From NCBI GenBank assembly GCA_965229355.1, contig OZ245869.1, positions 2,480,001 through 2,544,000 of the forward strand: a DNA stretch of 64,000 nucleotides, in the 5' to 3' direction. Position numbers and translations under genes: made by a program. Below are positions 34,616 through 43,815 of this stretch, in pieces. The notes under the pieces are model-generated. The model did not search any database. It was given only the letters and a program-made list of their open reading frames with translations, and was not told where the DNA came from. The stretch comes from GCA-2737725 sp965229355 (GTDB taxonomy: Bacteria > Pseudomonadota > Alphaproteobacteria > Rhodospirillales > Rhodospirillaceae). Numbering within the stretch: the stretch's first letter is position 1; each line of letters opens with the position of its first letter.

Positions 34616-35068
34616 ATGAATGCATTAGACCCTATGGAATTGGCGTTTTCCGAAGCCCAAGCCGCTGGCGCACGGGGTGAGATCCCTGTCGGTGCTGTGT
34701 TGGTGGGGCCAGATGGTCAAATTCTCGCTCAAGCTGGTAACGAGGTAGAGGCGCGCAGCGATCCCACAGCGCATGCTGAAATGCTCGTTTTGCGGGCGGG
34801 CGCGGCCCTGACCGGTAGCCCACGCCTTGAAGGTTGCGATTTGATTGTGACGCTTGAGCCTTGTGCCATGTGCGCGACTGCCATTTCATTTGCGCGTATC
34901 CGTCGCCTCGTATTCGCGGCTTACGATCCGAAGGGTGGGGGTGTTGATCACGGCCCGCGCTTTTACACGCAGGCCACATGCCATCACCGGCCTGAAGTGG
35001 TGGGTGGTGTGCAGGCGCAAAAAGCCGAAAACCTTTTGAAAGCATTTTTCGCAAATCTGCGGACGTGA
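34616..35068 (+). CDS. tadA: tRNA-specific adenosine deaminase
   Basis: Converts adenosine-34 to inosine in tRNA-Arg; zinc-dependent cytidine-deaminase fold. H53-A-E55 and P82-C83-A-M-C86 are the zinc and proton-shuttle motifs. 150 residues from ATG 34616; a TTG at 34580 would extend it without adding conserved sequence. Other nucleoside deaminases share the motifs, but size and spacing fit TadA. Confidence 0.93.
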   Translation: MNALDPMELAFSEAQAAGARGEIPVGAVLVGPDGQILAQAGNEVEARSDPTAHAEMLVLRAGAALTGSPRLEGCDLIVTLEPCAMCATAISFARIRRLVFAAYDPKGGGVDHGPRFYTQATCHHRPEVVGGVQAQKAENLLKAFFANLRT

Positions 35069-35101
35069 TTGTGATGTCAAAGTTTGGTGGGACAGCCTAA
35101 A

Positions 35102-35614
35102 ATGACACGCATGAAAACCATTCTCTCAGTTTGTGCTGCGTTGATCCTTTTTGCCGGTACGGCGTCGGCGGAAACAAAGCCTGAAGCCGGTGCTGTCGGG
35201 TATGGCGGCGCTTATGTGCAGTTAAAACCTTTGATGGTGCCGACGTGGGCTTCAAATGGCGCTGTGACGTATGAAGCGGTTACGCTGCGTTTGGTTTTAG
35301 ATGCAGGTGAACGTGAGCGTGTGGCCTGTTTCTCGGCACCGATCGTTCACGAAAAAATGTTGATGTATTTCTATAACGCTAAACTGTCGGCCGCTGATTT
35401 TGTCGGCAAGCGCAAAGACGTGTTGGAAAAGACGCTGCTTGATCTCGCCATTAGCTCAACGGCGAAGAATTATTATTCCGCAGTGAAAATTGTTGACCAA
35501 GGGCAACTGCAATTGGAAGCAAAGATTGCATCCAGCGGTAAGCCAAAAGCAGCCGGTACGCCGGAAGAGCAGATGGAAAACAAATCCAAAACCATGACCA
35601 ACCAGTGTCAGTAG
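35102..35614 (+). CDS. Secreted protein of unknown function, FliL-like pattern
   Basis: 170-residue protein with a signal peptide (MKTILSVCAALILFAGTASA). The mature sequence starts with YVQLKPLMVPTW, then VTLRLVLDAGE, an alternating segment and LEKTLLDLA, followed by VKIVDQGQLQLE. This order recalls the periplasmic part of FliL-like proteins (FVELDPLMVP... VxLxL...), but no flagellar gene is nearby, so the resemblance is only suggestive. It follows tadA by 33 bp and may be co-transcribed. Starts at 35084, 35102 or 35111 are possible. Confidence 0.7.
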   Translation: MTRMKTILSVCAALILFAGTASAETKPEAGAVGYGGAYVQLKPLMVPTWASNGAVTYEAVTLRLVLDAGERERVACFSAPIVHEKMLMYFYNAKLSAADFVGKRKDVLEKTLLDLAISSTAKNYYSAVKIVDQGQLQLEAKIASSGKPKAAGTPEEQMENKSKTMTNQCQ

Positions 35615-35628
35615 GTTTTGTTTTTGGT

Positions 35629-36729
35629 TCAGATATTCGCAAGCCCTTGAAGACCGCGTTCCCATACACTTAAACACCGTGCCAGTGTGCGGGCTTTCCA
35701 ATCTTCGGATTCTTCCGGATAAAACATGCGTTTGATCTCGGCCTTGATGGCTTTGCCCTGTGTTGAACTAACATCGCCATGGAGGTGGAGCCAGTTGTCA
35801 GCGCGTACGGCCCGTATCATATCGGCAGTTGGATATGTGCCGAATTCAAGTGTATTTCCATAAACAGCCTTATCGGCCATCAGTCGCGCGATGCCAGTGA
35901 GATTGTAGCCGTCATGTCCGCCGCTGCCCGGTGTTGAGGCCAGTACAGTGACATCATCGCCCCAGACCTCATGCGCGCGATTGATGCCAGCAGAGCCTTC
36001 TTCACCGACGCAATAATTTACGCCGACGCCGAACTCGCCCAGGCCAGTGTGAAAATCAAGAATAGCGATGTGTTTGGCGACGACAGAATATGCATTGAGA
36101 ATTTTCATAATGGTTTCGCGCGACCACGTCGGCTTTGTGCCGCCATAAAATACACCGTCCGCATGCGTGAATTGCCCGCCCATGATAGCGCGGCTTAACG
36201 TGCGTTGACCGTGTTGTGTCGCGAAGGCATTCAGTTTTGCCTCTGCCGCACTTAAAGCCTCGTCAGTCCATGCTGGCGGGCAAATGGCATCCGCCAACTC
36301 GTCATATGCAGGTTTGCGCGGCAGTGGCTTGGTGAAGTCCACAAAGTTGCGGTTCAGGTCCACGTTGTCTTCAGTAACGCGGCGCAGATGCGCAAATCCG
36401 TGCGGGTTGACGGCATGCATGAGTAGCACGGCAACGTCTTTAGGTGCGCGCTTCCAATAGCTTTTTTTCAACCACGCAATTTGTGCAGCAGAGCCTACAA
36501 ACCCTTCGGCTCCGTGCGTGCCAGACATTGTAACGAATACGCGTTCCGCACGGCAAGGTGCTGAATTGTCAGGGCATAGCGTCACCAAGTCGAGCGCGAG
36601 AACTTCGTCGTTTGGTCCCGCTAAAGGATGAGTGTGCGTAACAACGGCAAAACCAGCTTCAGCGGCGGCAGATAAAAACTTCTGTCGCGCAGTTCCGTAG
36701 TCAGGTGAAAAATATTCATCGAGAGCCAT
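35629..36729 (-). CDS. DUF2817 / M14-like zinc peptidase family protein
   Basis: 366-residue cytoplasmic protein similar to the DUF2817 family, a branch of the M14 carboxypeptidase/succinylglutamate desuccinylase-like fold. Likely zinc ligands are in SGTHGAEGF (H and E) and LDFHTGLGE (H). DLNRNFVDF is the substrate-binding arginine region. Many members lack a tested activity; peptidase or amidase function is probable. It is convergent with the secreted-protein gene (14 bp apart). Confidence 0.82.
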   Translation of the reverse strand: MALDEYFSPDYGTARQKFLSAAAEAGFAVVTHTHPLAGPNDEVLALDLVTLCPDNSAPCRAERVFVTMSGTHGAEGFVGSAAQIAWLKKSYWKRAPKDVAVLLMHAVNPHGFAHLRRVTEDNVDLNRNFVDFTKPLPRKPAYDELADAICPPAWTDEALSAAEAKLNAFATQHGQRTLSRAIMGGQFTHADGVFYGGTKPTWSRETIMKILNAYSVVAKHIAILDFHTGLGEFGVGVNYCVGEEGSAGINRAHEVWGDDVTVLASTPGSGGHDGYNLTGIARLMADKAVYGNTLEFGTYPTADMIRAVRADNWLHLHGDVSSTQGKAIKAEIKRMFYPEESEDWKARTLARCLSVWERGLQGLANI

Positions 36730-36787
36730 GATGCGTCCGATGCAACACGAGAACTGATGGAGCCGTCAACTCTTGCTTAGCTTTAAC

Positions 36788-38068
36788 TTAGGCTTTTTCA
36801 CGTGCGATGGCGCGCCAACCGATATCACGACGACAGAAGCCTTCAGGCCAGCGCACAGCATCCACTGCTTTGTAAGCGATTGCTTGTGCTTCGCTTGCGG
36901 TTTTGGCGCTCGCTGCAATACCCAGCACGCGCCCGCCATTTGCAGTAATCGCGTCTTTGTCAGCTTTGGTGCCTGCGTGAAATACTTGCGCGCCTTCAAT
37001 GGCTGCCGCAGCGTCCAAGCCCTCAATCACGCTGCCTTTTTTATAAGCGCCGGGATAACCATTTGCTGCCATCACCACCAACAATGCCGTTTCATCTTTC
37101 CAGCGTAAGTCGATATTCGCTAATTGCTCATCTGCTGTTGCGATGAGTGCAGGCAGAATGTCTGACTTTAGGCGCATCATGAGTGTTTGGCACTCAGGGT
37201 CACCAAAGCGCACATTGTATTCAATCACTTTCGGGCCTGTTTTGGTGATCATCAGGCCACAGAACAATACACCTTTGAACGGCGCGCCAATGGCAGACAT
37301 GCCACGCAGTGTCGGCTTAATAATTTCGCGCATGATGCGCTCTTCAAGGGCCGCATCTAAAACGGGCGCAGGCGAGTAAGCCCCCATGCCGCCAGTATTT
37401 GGGCCTTTGTCGCCATCACCGACCGCTTTGTGATCTTGCGCGCCGCCCAGTGATAATGTTGCGAACCCATCGCTGAGGACAAAGAAACTCAGTTCTTCGC
37501 CTTCCATGCATTCTTCGATCACAAGTTCGTTGCCCGCGGCACCAAATTCTTTGTTGGTCATGGCGCCATCAATAGCGGCCAAAGCCTGCTCGACGGTGCT
37601 GCATACCGTGACGCCTTTGCCGGCAGCCAAGCCATCGGCTTTCACAACAATGGGTGCACCTTTTTCCCGCACGTATTGTTTTGCGGCATCGGCATTCGCA
37701 AAGCGTTTGTACCAGGCGGTGGGCACATTGTTCGCTGCCAGCACATCCTTCATAAAGCCCTTCGAGCCTTCAAGTTGTGCTGCCGCTGCATTAGGGCCAA
37801 AGGCTTTAATGCCAGCCGCGTTCAATTGATCGACCAGACCTGCGACTAGCGGGCCTTCCGGGCCAACAACGACAAAATCGATTTTATTGTCTTTAGCGTA
37901 GTTAACGATGCCAGGAATATCGTCAGCGGAAATGGCAACGCATTCGGCCACTTGCGCAATGCCGGCGTTACCGGGCGCACAGTAAACCTTGTCGCAGATG
38001 GGCGAGGCGGCAATGGCCCAGCACAAGGCATGTTCACGACCGCCACTGCCAACCACTAAAACGCGCAT
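36788..38068 (-). CDS. purD: Phosphoribosylamine-glycine ligase
   Basis: Second step of purine synthesis: joins glycine to phosphoribosylamine using ATP. ATG 38068 opens MRVLVVGSGGREHALCW, the standard PurD start; the longer upstream frame reaches into the xseA start region and has no conservation. 426 residues, ATP-grasp fold, with GPEGPLVAGL, SKGFMKDVL, VKADGLAAGKGV and YNVRFGDPECQ. It is divergent from xseA with 156 bp between. Confidence 0.96.
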   Translation of the reverse strand: MRVLVVGSGGREHALCWAIAASPICDKVYCAPGNAGIAQVAECVAISADDIPGIVNYAKDNKIDFVVVGPEGPLVAGLVDQLNAAGIKAFGPNAAAAQLEGSKGFMKDVLAANNVPTAWYKRFANADAAKQYVREKGAPIVVKADGLAAGKGVTVCSTVEQALAAIDGAMTNKEFGAAGNELVIEECMEGEELSFFVLSDGFATLSLGGAQDHKAVGDGDKGPNTGGMGAYSPAPVLDAALEERIMREIIKPTLRGMSAIGAPFKGVLFCGLMITKTGPKVIEYNVRFGDPECQTLMMRLKSDILPALIATADEQLANIDLRWKDETALLVVMAANGYPGAYKKGSVIEGLDAAAAIEGAQVFHAGTKADKDAITANGGRVLGIAASAKTASEAQAIAYKAVDAVRWPEGFCRRDIGWRAIAREKA

Positions 38069-38157
38069 TGCCTTAACCTCGTCAGAACCTGATTCTGCGG
38101 GCGTTTCTAGCATAGCTTGGCAAATATGCGAGGGCCGAGGCAGTTCATTTGATATTC

Positions 38158-38178
38158 TGAATAAGTTGATTTTATTCA
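38158..38178. promoter_or_regulatory. AT-rich palindrome between purD and xseA
   Basis: TGAATAA and TTATTCA form a perfect inverted repeat with a 7-base spacer in the divergent purD/xseA intergenic region. The position suits an operator or divergent promoter control site. No matching regulator is identified. Confidence 0.4.
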
Positions 38179-38224
38179 ATGAGATCGCTTTGGCCGGGAC
38201 GGCGGGCTGTGGCATAACAGCGTC

Positions 38225-39658
38225 ATGAGCGATGACCCTACCGAGACCTCCCATAATCTTCCGGCCTTTTCCGTTAGTGAACTGTCGGCTGCGTTAAAAC
38301 GCACGGTCGAGGATTCGTTCGGGTATGTGCGCGTGCGCGGTGAGATTTCGCAGCCGAAGGTCGCAGCCTCCGGCCACTGCTATTTGCGCCTAAAAGACGA
38401 AACCGCAGTCATTGATGGTGTCATGTGGCGTGGCACCATGAGCAAATTAAAGATCAAGCCCGAAGAGGGCATGGATGTGGTCGCCACGGGCAAGCTGACA
38501 ACGTATCCTGGCAAATCCAGCTATCAGATTGTGATTGAAAGTCTGGAGCTGGCAGGTGTTGGCGCGCTTCTGAAAATGCTGGAAGAGCGTCGCCAAAAAT
38601 TGATGACCGAAGGCTTATTTGAAGAGGGGCGCAAAAAGGCTCTTCCTTATTTGCCGCGTGTTATCGGTGTTGTGACGTCGCCCACGGGCGCTGTTATTCG
38701 CGACATTCTGCACCGCGTGCAAGATCGCTTTGCACGGCATGTGATTGTCTGGCCCGTGCGTGTGCAGGGTGATGAAGCGGCCGGGGAAATTGCAGCGGCT
38801 ATTAACGGCTTCAATGCGTTACCAGCTGATGGCCCAATTCCACGCCCCGATATTCTGATTGTCGCGCGTGGCGGTGGAAGTTTGGAAGATCTATGGGCGT
38901 TCAACGAAGAGATTGTTGTACGTGCCGCCGCTGCGTCGCAAATTCCACTCATTTCGGCGGTGGGTCACGAAACCGATTGGACGCTTATAGACCATGCGTC
39001 TGATCGCCGTGCGCCAACACCAACTGCTGCTGCCGAACTGGCCGTCCCGGTGCGCTTGGATTTGATGGCGCACGTACAACAACGCGCCACACGCCTGATG
39101 CAGGCGACCAGTCGCATGCTGAGCGAATTGAAAATCCATCTGGATGGATTGGTGCGCGGCATACCCCGTTTGGATGCGGTGGTGGCGGAAAAAGAGCAGG
39201 CGTTGGACGGGTTAGTCGGGCGTTTGTCGGTAGGCCCACGGTCTTTGTTACAAACCAAAGCGCAAGATTTAGGGATTTTGGCCGCGCGCTTAAATTTGAA
39301 CAGCTTCGCGCGCGATGTGAATCGCCAAGCCCAGGATGTCGGCCAGATGCAGGAGCGGTTGGCCCGCGCCGCAGGCCGTGCGTTTACGGATGCACGGAGC
39401 CGCTGGGAAAACCTAGCCGCGCGCCTCGAATCGGTGTCTCCAAACCGGGTTCTAGAACGAGGCTATGCTATGGTTCTGGGGCCAGATAACGAGCCGATCA
39501 CGGGTATTCACAGCGCTGCTGCCGGTTTGCCGGTCACTCTTCAATTCTTTGATGGAAAAGTGTCAGCACGGATTGACGGAACCCCCACTGACAGGGCACC
39601 TAAGACCCCGATAAAACGAAAAACGTCCGATCCGACCGACCAGGGTAACTTGTTCTGA
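38225..39658 (+). CDS. xseA: Exodeoxyribonuclease VII large subunit
   Basis: Catalytic subunit of the single-strand DNA exonuclease. The N-terminal OB fold holds VRVRGEISQPKVAASGHCYLRL (in part) and LKDETAVIDGVMWRG; catalytic-region motifs are GVVTSPTGAVIRDI, ARGGGSLEDLWAFNEE and SAVGHETDWTLID. It has 477 residues with a coiled, charged middle and a disordered basic C-terminus. The TGATG junction couples it to the M23 peptidase gene. The small subunit xseB is not here. Confidence 0.96.
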   Translation: MSDDPTETSHNLPAFSVSELSAALKRTVEDSFGYVRVRGEISQPKVAASGHCYLRLKDETAVIDGVMWRGTMSKLKIKPEEGMDVVATGKLTTYPGKSSYQIVIESLELAGVGALLKMLEERRQKLMTEGLFEEGRKKALPYLPRVIGVVTSPTGAVIRDILHRVQDRFARHVIVWPVRVQGDEAAGEIAAAINGFNALPADGPIPRPDILIVARGGGSLEDLWAFNEEIVVRAAAASQIPLISAVGHETDWTLIDHASDRRAPTPTAAAELAVPVRLDLMAHVQQRATRLMQATSRMLSELKIHLDGLVRGIPRLDAVVAEKEQALDGLVGRLSVGPRSLLQTKAQDLGILAARLNLNSFARDVNRQAQDVGQMQERLARAAGRAFTDARSRWENLAARLESVSPNRVLERGYAMVLGPDNEPITGIHSAAAGLPVTLQFFDGKVSARIDGTPTDRAPKTPIKRKTSDPTDQGNLF

Positions 39659-40527
39659 TGCGTGCACTTTCCGTCCTTTTCGCCTCTGTTTTTACCCTCT
39701 CTGCATTCGCAGGTGTTGCCGGGGCGGCAGACGTTACGATTGAAGGGCGTTTTGAACAGGGTGGGTTGGCCATTGGCAATGTTCCGATGGGTGCAACGGT
39801 GACCTTTAATGGTAAGCCGGTTCAGACCACCTATGTGGGTCGCTTCGTGGTTGGCTTTGATCGGGATATGACCACCTCGGCCAAGTTCGATGTCAAATTG
39901 CCCGATGGTCGTGTCGATACGCGCACTATTCCAATTCAGCCGCGTCAGTGGCCGACTGAAAAAGTTTCTGGCCTACCTGCCAAGTTGGTTAAGCCTGACA
40001 AAAAAACCCAAGCTAAAATTGATGCTGATAACAAACTGATGATCGCAGTGCGTCAACGCACAGAGTCAGTGCCGTTCTTTGAAACAGGTTTCATCGTGCC
40101 TGCCGAAGGCAAAATTAGCGGTGTCTTTGGCAGCCAGCGCGTTCTGAACGGCCAACCACGCGACCCGCATTTGGGTTTGGATATCGCAGGCCCGATCGGT
40201 ACACCGGTCCGTGCGTCGGCTGATGGCATCGTGTCGTTGGCGAAAGCTGACATGGTGCTGACGGGCCAAACCGTTGTGATTGAGCATGGGTTTGGTTTGG
40301 ATAGCGTCTATGTTCACATGAATAAAATTCTTGTGAAGAATGGCCAAAGCGTAAAGCAAGGCGATGTCATTGGTGAGATCGGTAAGAGTGGCCGCGCCAG
40401 CGGTCCGCACCTGCACTTTGGTGTGACGTGGTTCGATGTGCGTATCGACCCGCAAACCGTTATGGCTGTGTTGCCGCCGCGTGCGGTAGCTTCAAACGAA
40501 ACGTCCAGCACGCCAACGTCTAACTAA
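39658..40527 (+). CDS. M23 (LytM-type) peptidase, periplasmic
   Basis: 289-residue secreted protein with a signal peptide to about AGAA. The LytM domain lies at about 155-270: PHLGLDIAGPIGTPV (H and D zinc ligands), VVIEHGFGL, and GPHLHFGVTW (HxH). It should cleave peptidoglycan cross-bridges or activate such an enzyme; the zinc ligands look complete. N-terminal residues 25-110 form a beta-rich domain. It is translationally coupled to xseA by TGATG, a combination without an obvious functional link. Confidence 0.92.
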   Translation: MRALSVLFASVFTLSAFAGVAGAADVTIEGRFEQGGLAIGNVPMGATVTFNGKPVQTTYVGRFVVGFDRDMTTSAKFDVKLPDGRVDTRTIPIQPRQWPTEKVSGLPAKLVKPDKKTQAKIDADNKLMIAVRQRTESVPFFETGFIVPAEGKISGVFGSQRVLNGQPRDPHLGLDIAGPIGTPVRASADGIVSLAKADMVLTGQTVVIEHGFGLDSVYVHMNKILVKNGQSVKQGDVIGEIGKSGRASGPHLHFGVTWFDVRIDPQTVMAVLPPRAVASNETSSTPTSN

Positions 40528-40532
40528 AGCGT

Positions 40533-41507
40533 CTAATTCGTATGCGTGGCGCGATTTATAATCGCATCTACCGCTGCTTCGTCTTTCCACAACACGGCTA
40601 CTGACACCACATTCACTTGCTGGCGTTGATCTGGGCTTAAACGCACTGCATCTTTTGCAGTCGTGACGGGCACAGCCCCAATTGCAAATGCTTCGTCTAG
40701 TAATGGTTGGATATCCGAAGCGCCAAAGGCTTCGTGATCTTCAAAGGTGTGCCAGGCGACAATCCGGGCGCCAATCTCATGCAAAGTGGCAATGAACTTG
40801 TTGGGGTTGCCAATGCCTGCAAACGCCACAACGTTTTGGCCGCGTAAGGATAGCGCCAGCGGATCAGGGACAAGGGACGCTTTTAACTGTGGTATGTATG
40901 CTGGCAGTTGATCAGCAATTCGCAGCCGGTCTGCGCCCATTATCACGATTGCATCGGCACGTTCTAATCCATCGCGCACGCGCTCTCGCAACGGCCCAGC
41001 CGGAAACACGTAGCCGTTGCCCCAAGGGTTTTGGCCATCAATCACAACAAGCCGTTGATCTTTGTGGATACCAGGATGCTGATGTCCATCATCCAACAAG
41101 GCAATTGTTGCGCCGTCTGCTGCAGCAGCATTGACGCCATCGATGCGTTTGCGTGCAATCCAAGTGGCTCCAAGTCCTGTGTGGAGCAAGGCTTCATCGC
41201 CAACATCTAAAGACGTGTGCTGATCTGCATTGACGCGGACAGGGCCTTTCAGCGTGCCGCCATAGCCGCGTAACACCACAGCGGTTTTCTGACCCATGTC
41301 TTGCAAGCGCTCGGTCAAAGATAACGTGACAGGCGTTTTGCCCGAGCCCCCAACCGTTAATCCGCCAATAGACAGAACCGGAATAGCTGCGCGCGGCGCA
41401 TTTATTTTACTGGCGCGTGCTGTTGTGATGGCGCCGTAAATACGTCCGAAAGGTTCAAGCGCACGGGCAATGCCGTCCCGATGATTCCAAAACTCAGGCG
41501 GCTGCAT
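40533..41507 (-). CDS. lpxK: Tetraacyldisaccharide 4'-kinase
   Basis: Phosphorylates the lipid A disaccharide at the inner membrane. The P-loop is GGLTVGGSGKTPVTLSL; LLDDGHQHPGIHKD is the expected HDD-like acceptor region, and FAGIGNPNKF follows. 324 residues. It overlaps the upstream DUF374 gene by 14 bp. In many alphaproteobacteria kdtA/waaA sits between these two; here it is missing from the cluster. Confidence 0.94.
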   Translation of the reverse strand: MQPPEFWNHRDGIARALEPFGRIYGAITTARASKINAPRAAIPVLSIGGLTVGGSGKTPVTLSLTERLQDMGQKTAVVLRGYGGTLKGPVRVNADQHTSLDVGDEALLHTGLGATWIARKRIDGVNAAAADGATIALLDDGHQHPGIHKDQRLVVIDGQNPWGNGYVFPAGPLRERVRDGLERADAIVIMGADRLRIADQLPAYIPQLKASLVPDPLALSLRGQNVVAFAGIGNPNKFIATLHEIGARIVAWHTFEDHEAFGASDIQPLLDEAFAIGAVPVTTAKDAVRLSPDQRQQVNVVSVAVLWKDEAAVDAIINRATHTN

Positions 41508-42207
41508 GGGCCAAACCTTTATCAGCAGCCGCGTCAGCTTCCATACTCACGCGGTTCATTTCGGCTTCGACGCGTTGGCGTAAAATTTCGATCTGGCCGT
41601 CATCGCAATCGCGGGGCACATGAATGGGCTCGCCCCACACCATCGCACCGTTGCTAAAGGGTAGGCCGATAATTAGCCGATCCCAGGTTCTCAAGCGCTT
41701 GCGGCGGCGGACAGACACGGCTGCGGGAACAATCGGCGCGCCTGATAAACGCGCCAAAGCCACAATGCCGTCTTGTGCAATCTGAGATGGCCCGCGTGGG
41801 CCATCGGGAGTCATGCCAACACTTTCGCCAGCTTTGAGTTTGCGGATCAGATCGCGCATCGCCCCGCTGCCACCCCGCGTCGATGAGCCTGCAATGGTTG
41901 AGATGCCCAGCGCACCGACGGCTTTGGCAATCAGTTGGCCATCGGTGTGGCTTGAGATCAGCATGTGAAACGGCGCTTTGGATGGCCAGCAATAGGGCAT
42001 TAAAGCCAAACGATTGTGCCAGAACGCAACGATAATGGGTTTCTCGCCGCGCCAAGCGGCAGCAGCGGCGTCGCCATTAATCGTCGTCCAACGGGTGCTC
42101 GTTTTGACCAAGCGGATCAGGCCCGTGGTTAAACTGCCCATGGCTTTGCGCACCCATGGGGCGCGGCTCCAATGCTTAATCCGATTGCGAAGCCCCATCA
42201 GTGGCAA
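41494..42207 (-). CDS. DUF374 lysophospholipid acyltransferase-like protein
   Basis: 237 residues, DUF374 family, related to glycerolipid and lipid A acyltransferases. The acyltransferase H-x4-D-like core is FWHNRLALMPYC and the second motif TPDGPRGPSQIAQDGIV; GGSGAMRDLIRKL lies between. Membrane association is likely through the N-terminal basic amphipathic stretch. It is the upstream gene of the lpxK transcript, which suggests a role in lipopolysaccharide or outer-membrane lipid synthesis. Confidence 0.85.
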   Translation of the reverse strand: MPLMGLRNRIKHWSRAPWVRKAMGSLTTGLIRLVKTSTRWTTINGDAAAAAWRGEKPIIVAFWHNRLALMPYCWPSKAPFHMLISSHTDGQLIAKAVGALGISTIAGSSTRGGSGAMRDLIRKLKAGESVGMTPDGPRGPSQIAQDGIVALARLSGAPIVPAAVSVRRRKRLRTWDRLIIGLPFSNGAMVWGEPIHVPRDCDDGQIEILRQRVEAEMNRVSMEADAAADKGLAHAAA

Positions 42208-42263
42208 ATCCGGCGAAAGAGAACGGTCAAAAGAAAGAATGGCGCAATATCAGGGGATTAGCG

Positions 42264-42285
42264 CTGATCGCGCTAACGCGATCAG
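42264..42285. other. Perfect 9-bp hairpin before the proline-rich gene
   Basis: CTGATCGCG pairs with CGCGATCAG across the tetraloop CTAA, in the 173-bp region between the divergent DUF374 and proline-rich genes. Each arm also contains a GATC. No T-run, so it is more likely a palindromic repeat or operator than a terminator. Confidence 0.5.
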
Positions 42286-42380
42286 GCCCTTAGCCCCGAC
42301 CCCGGAACATATAGTGTCATAATCCGTTCTGTGAAGCGGCTCGGGTGGGTGGTTTTTGAAATTGAGACAGGAGATAAGCC

Positions 42381-42725
42381 ATGTCCGACGACCAGCCACC
42401 ACCAAATCCGCCACCACCTCAGCCCCCAGTGAAGCAAAACCGGACACTGGTCTGGACCATAGCTGCAATAATCATCGTTGCTGTTGTGGTTGTACTGAGC
42501 ACGCGCAGTGAAACGCCACCGCCAAGTGAAGCGCCAGCGAAGCTCGAAACACGGCCGACGCCCTCGTCATCTGTGACGCCGTCAATTCCGACGCCCGACC
42601 CGACGCCATCGCCATCTATCCCGGAATCGCCACCACCGCCTGAGACAAACCCCACGCCGCCCACATCCCCCGAGACGCCCGTTACGCCACGGACGGAAGG
42701 TGGAGGGGAGCCTTTGCAGATCTAA
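42381..42725 (+). CDS. Proline-rich single-pass membrane protein
   Basis: 114 residues, hypothetical. A strong ribosome site AGGAGATAAGCC sits directly before the ATG. The N-terminal cytoplasmic segment is Pro-rich (SDDQPPPNPPPPQPP), then one helix (RTLVWTIAAIIIVAVVVVL, about 21-40), then an approximately 70-residue extracytoplasmic tail of Pro/Thr/Ser repeats (PTPDPTPSPS, ETNPTPPTSPETP). The tail is unstructured, like a spacer across the periplasm or wall. No known family. The gene has the strand to itself, convergent with a glycosyltransferase gene 16 bp away. Confidence 0.75.
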   Translation: MSDDQPPPNPPPPQPPVKQNRTLVWTIAAIIIVAVVVVLSTRSETPPPSEAPAKLETRPTPSSSVTPSIPTPDPTPSPSIPESPPPPETNPTPPTSPETPVTPRTEGGGEPLQI

Positions 42726-42741
42726 AAATCGGCTTGTGGCT

Positions 42742-43815
42742 TTAAGCAGCTGTTGCGGTTGCCGGGTTCGAACTGGAGTTCGTCGGTTTTGGACCCGGCC
42801 CTGCTGACACCTTTTCGAAGTCAAACACGCGTACGTTCGACACGAACTGCTCGGTGCAAGCTGCCCATGAGAACGTCTCAGCATGAGCACGGCAATTTTG
42901 TGCTGGCGCTTTCAAGGCTTCATCAATGGCCCGGCTTAAATCGCGATCCAAGCAGCCCACAGGCGCATCACCAATCACATCCAGCGGTCCTGGGACCGGA
43001 TAGGCCGCGACTGGCACGCCGCACGCCAAGGCTTCCAGCAACACCAAGCCAAACGTATCGGTCAAGCTGGGAAACACGAACACATCAGCTGCAGCAAAGT
43101 GCTTTGCCAATTCCTCGCCTTCTTTCGCGCCCGTGAAAACTACGTCAGGATATTTTCGTTGCAGCATCGCGAGTTGCGGGCCATCACCGACGACAACTTT
43201 GGTGCCCGGCTTCTCAATCTTCAGAAAGGCCTCGATGTTTTTCTCGATCGCGACGCGGCCCACATACAACATGATGGGGCGCGGCAGATCTAAGAAGTTT
43301 TTATCGCGCGGCTTGAAGAGGGCTGTATCAACGCCGCGGCTCCAGCGTTTGATATTTTTAAAACCACGACCGACCAATTCATTTTCGATTGTCTGGGTTG
43401 CCACCATTACGCTGGTGGCTTTGCCATGGAACCAACGCATCGCTTTGTAGCTCCAAGAGACTGGCACCTTAAAGCGTGCGTTTAGGTATTCAGGGAACTT
43501 GGTATGGAACGCGGTGGTGAAAGGAATATCGCGAGAGACGCAGTATTTGCGGGCCGCAACGCCCAATGTGCCTTCCGTGGCAATGTGCACAACACAGGGG
43601 CGGAAGCCCTCGATGATGTTGGCCATTTTCTTGCCCGGTAAAAGTGCTAAGCGAATTTCGCTATAGGTCGGGCACGGCACAGTATTGAACTGATCGGGCG
43701 TGATGTAGATCACTTCATGCCCGGCTGCTTCCAACTCGCCTTTTAATGTTGTGAGGGTTCTGACGACGCCGTTGACTTGGGGATGCCAGGCGTCGGTGAC
43801 GAGGAGTATTCGCAT
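42742..43815 (-). CDS. GT4-type glycosyltransferase
   Basis: 357-residue cytoplasmic/peripheral membrane glycosyltransferase of the GT-B fold. N-terminal motif MRILLVTDAWHPQVNGVVRT is typical; the donor side has LYVGRVAIEKNI, VVVGDGP and the E-x7-E motif in PSLTDTFGLVLLEALACG. Related proteins transfer sugars to diacylglycerol or other lipid acceptors. It overlaps the upstream phosphatase gene by 73 bp on the same strand, implying coupled expression. Acceptor unknown. Confidence 0.9.
   Translation of the reverse strand: MRILLVTDAWHPQVNGVVRTLTTLKGELEAAGHEVIYITPDQFNTVPCPTYSEIRLALLPGKKMANIIEGFRPCVVHIATEGTLGVAARKYCVSRDIPFTTAFHTKFPEYLNARFKVPVSWSYKAMRWFHGKATSVMVATQTIENELVGRGFKNIKRWSRGVDTALFKPRDKNFLDLPRPIMLYVGRVAIEKNIEAFLKIEKPGTKVVVGDGPQLAMLQRKYPDVVFTGAKEGEELAKHFAAADVFVFPSLTDTFGLVLLEALACGVPVAAYPVPGPLDVIGDAPVGCLDRDLSRAIDEALKAPAQNCRAHAETFSWAACTEQFVSNVRVFDFEKVSAGPGPKPTNSSSNPATATAA

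Noticed and set aside
38069..38254. N-terminal extension of purD
   Set aside because: The extra 62 residues run through the divergent promoter region and into xseA; family members start at the GSGGREHAL-containing Met at 38068.
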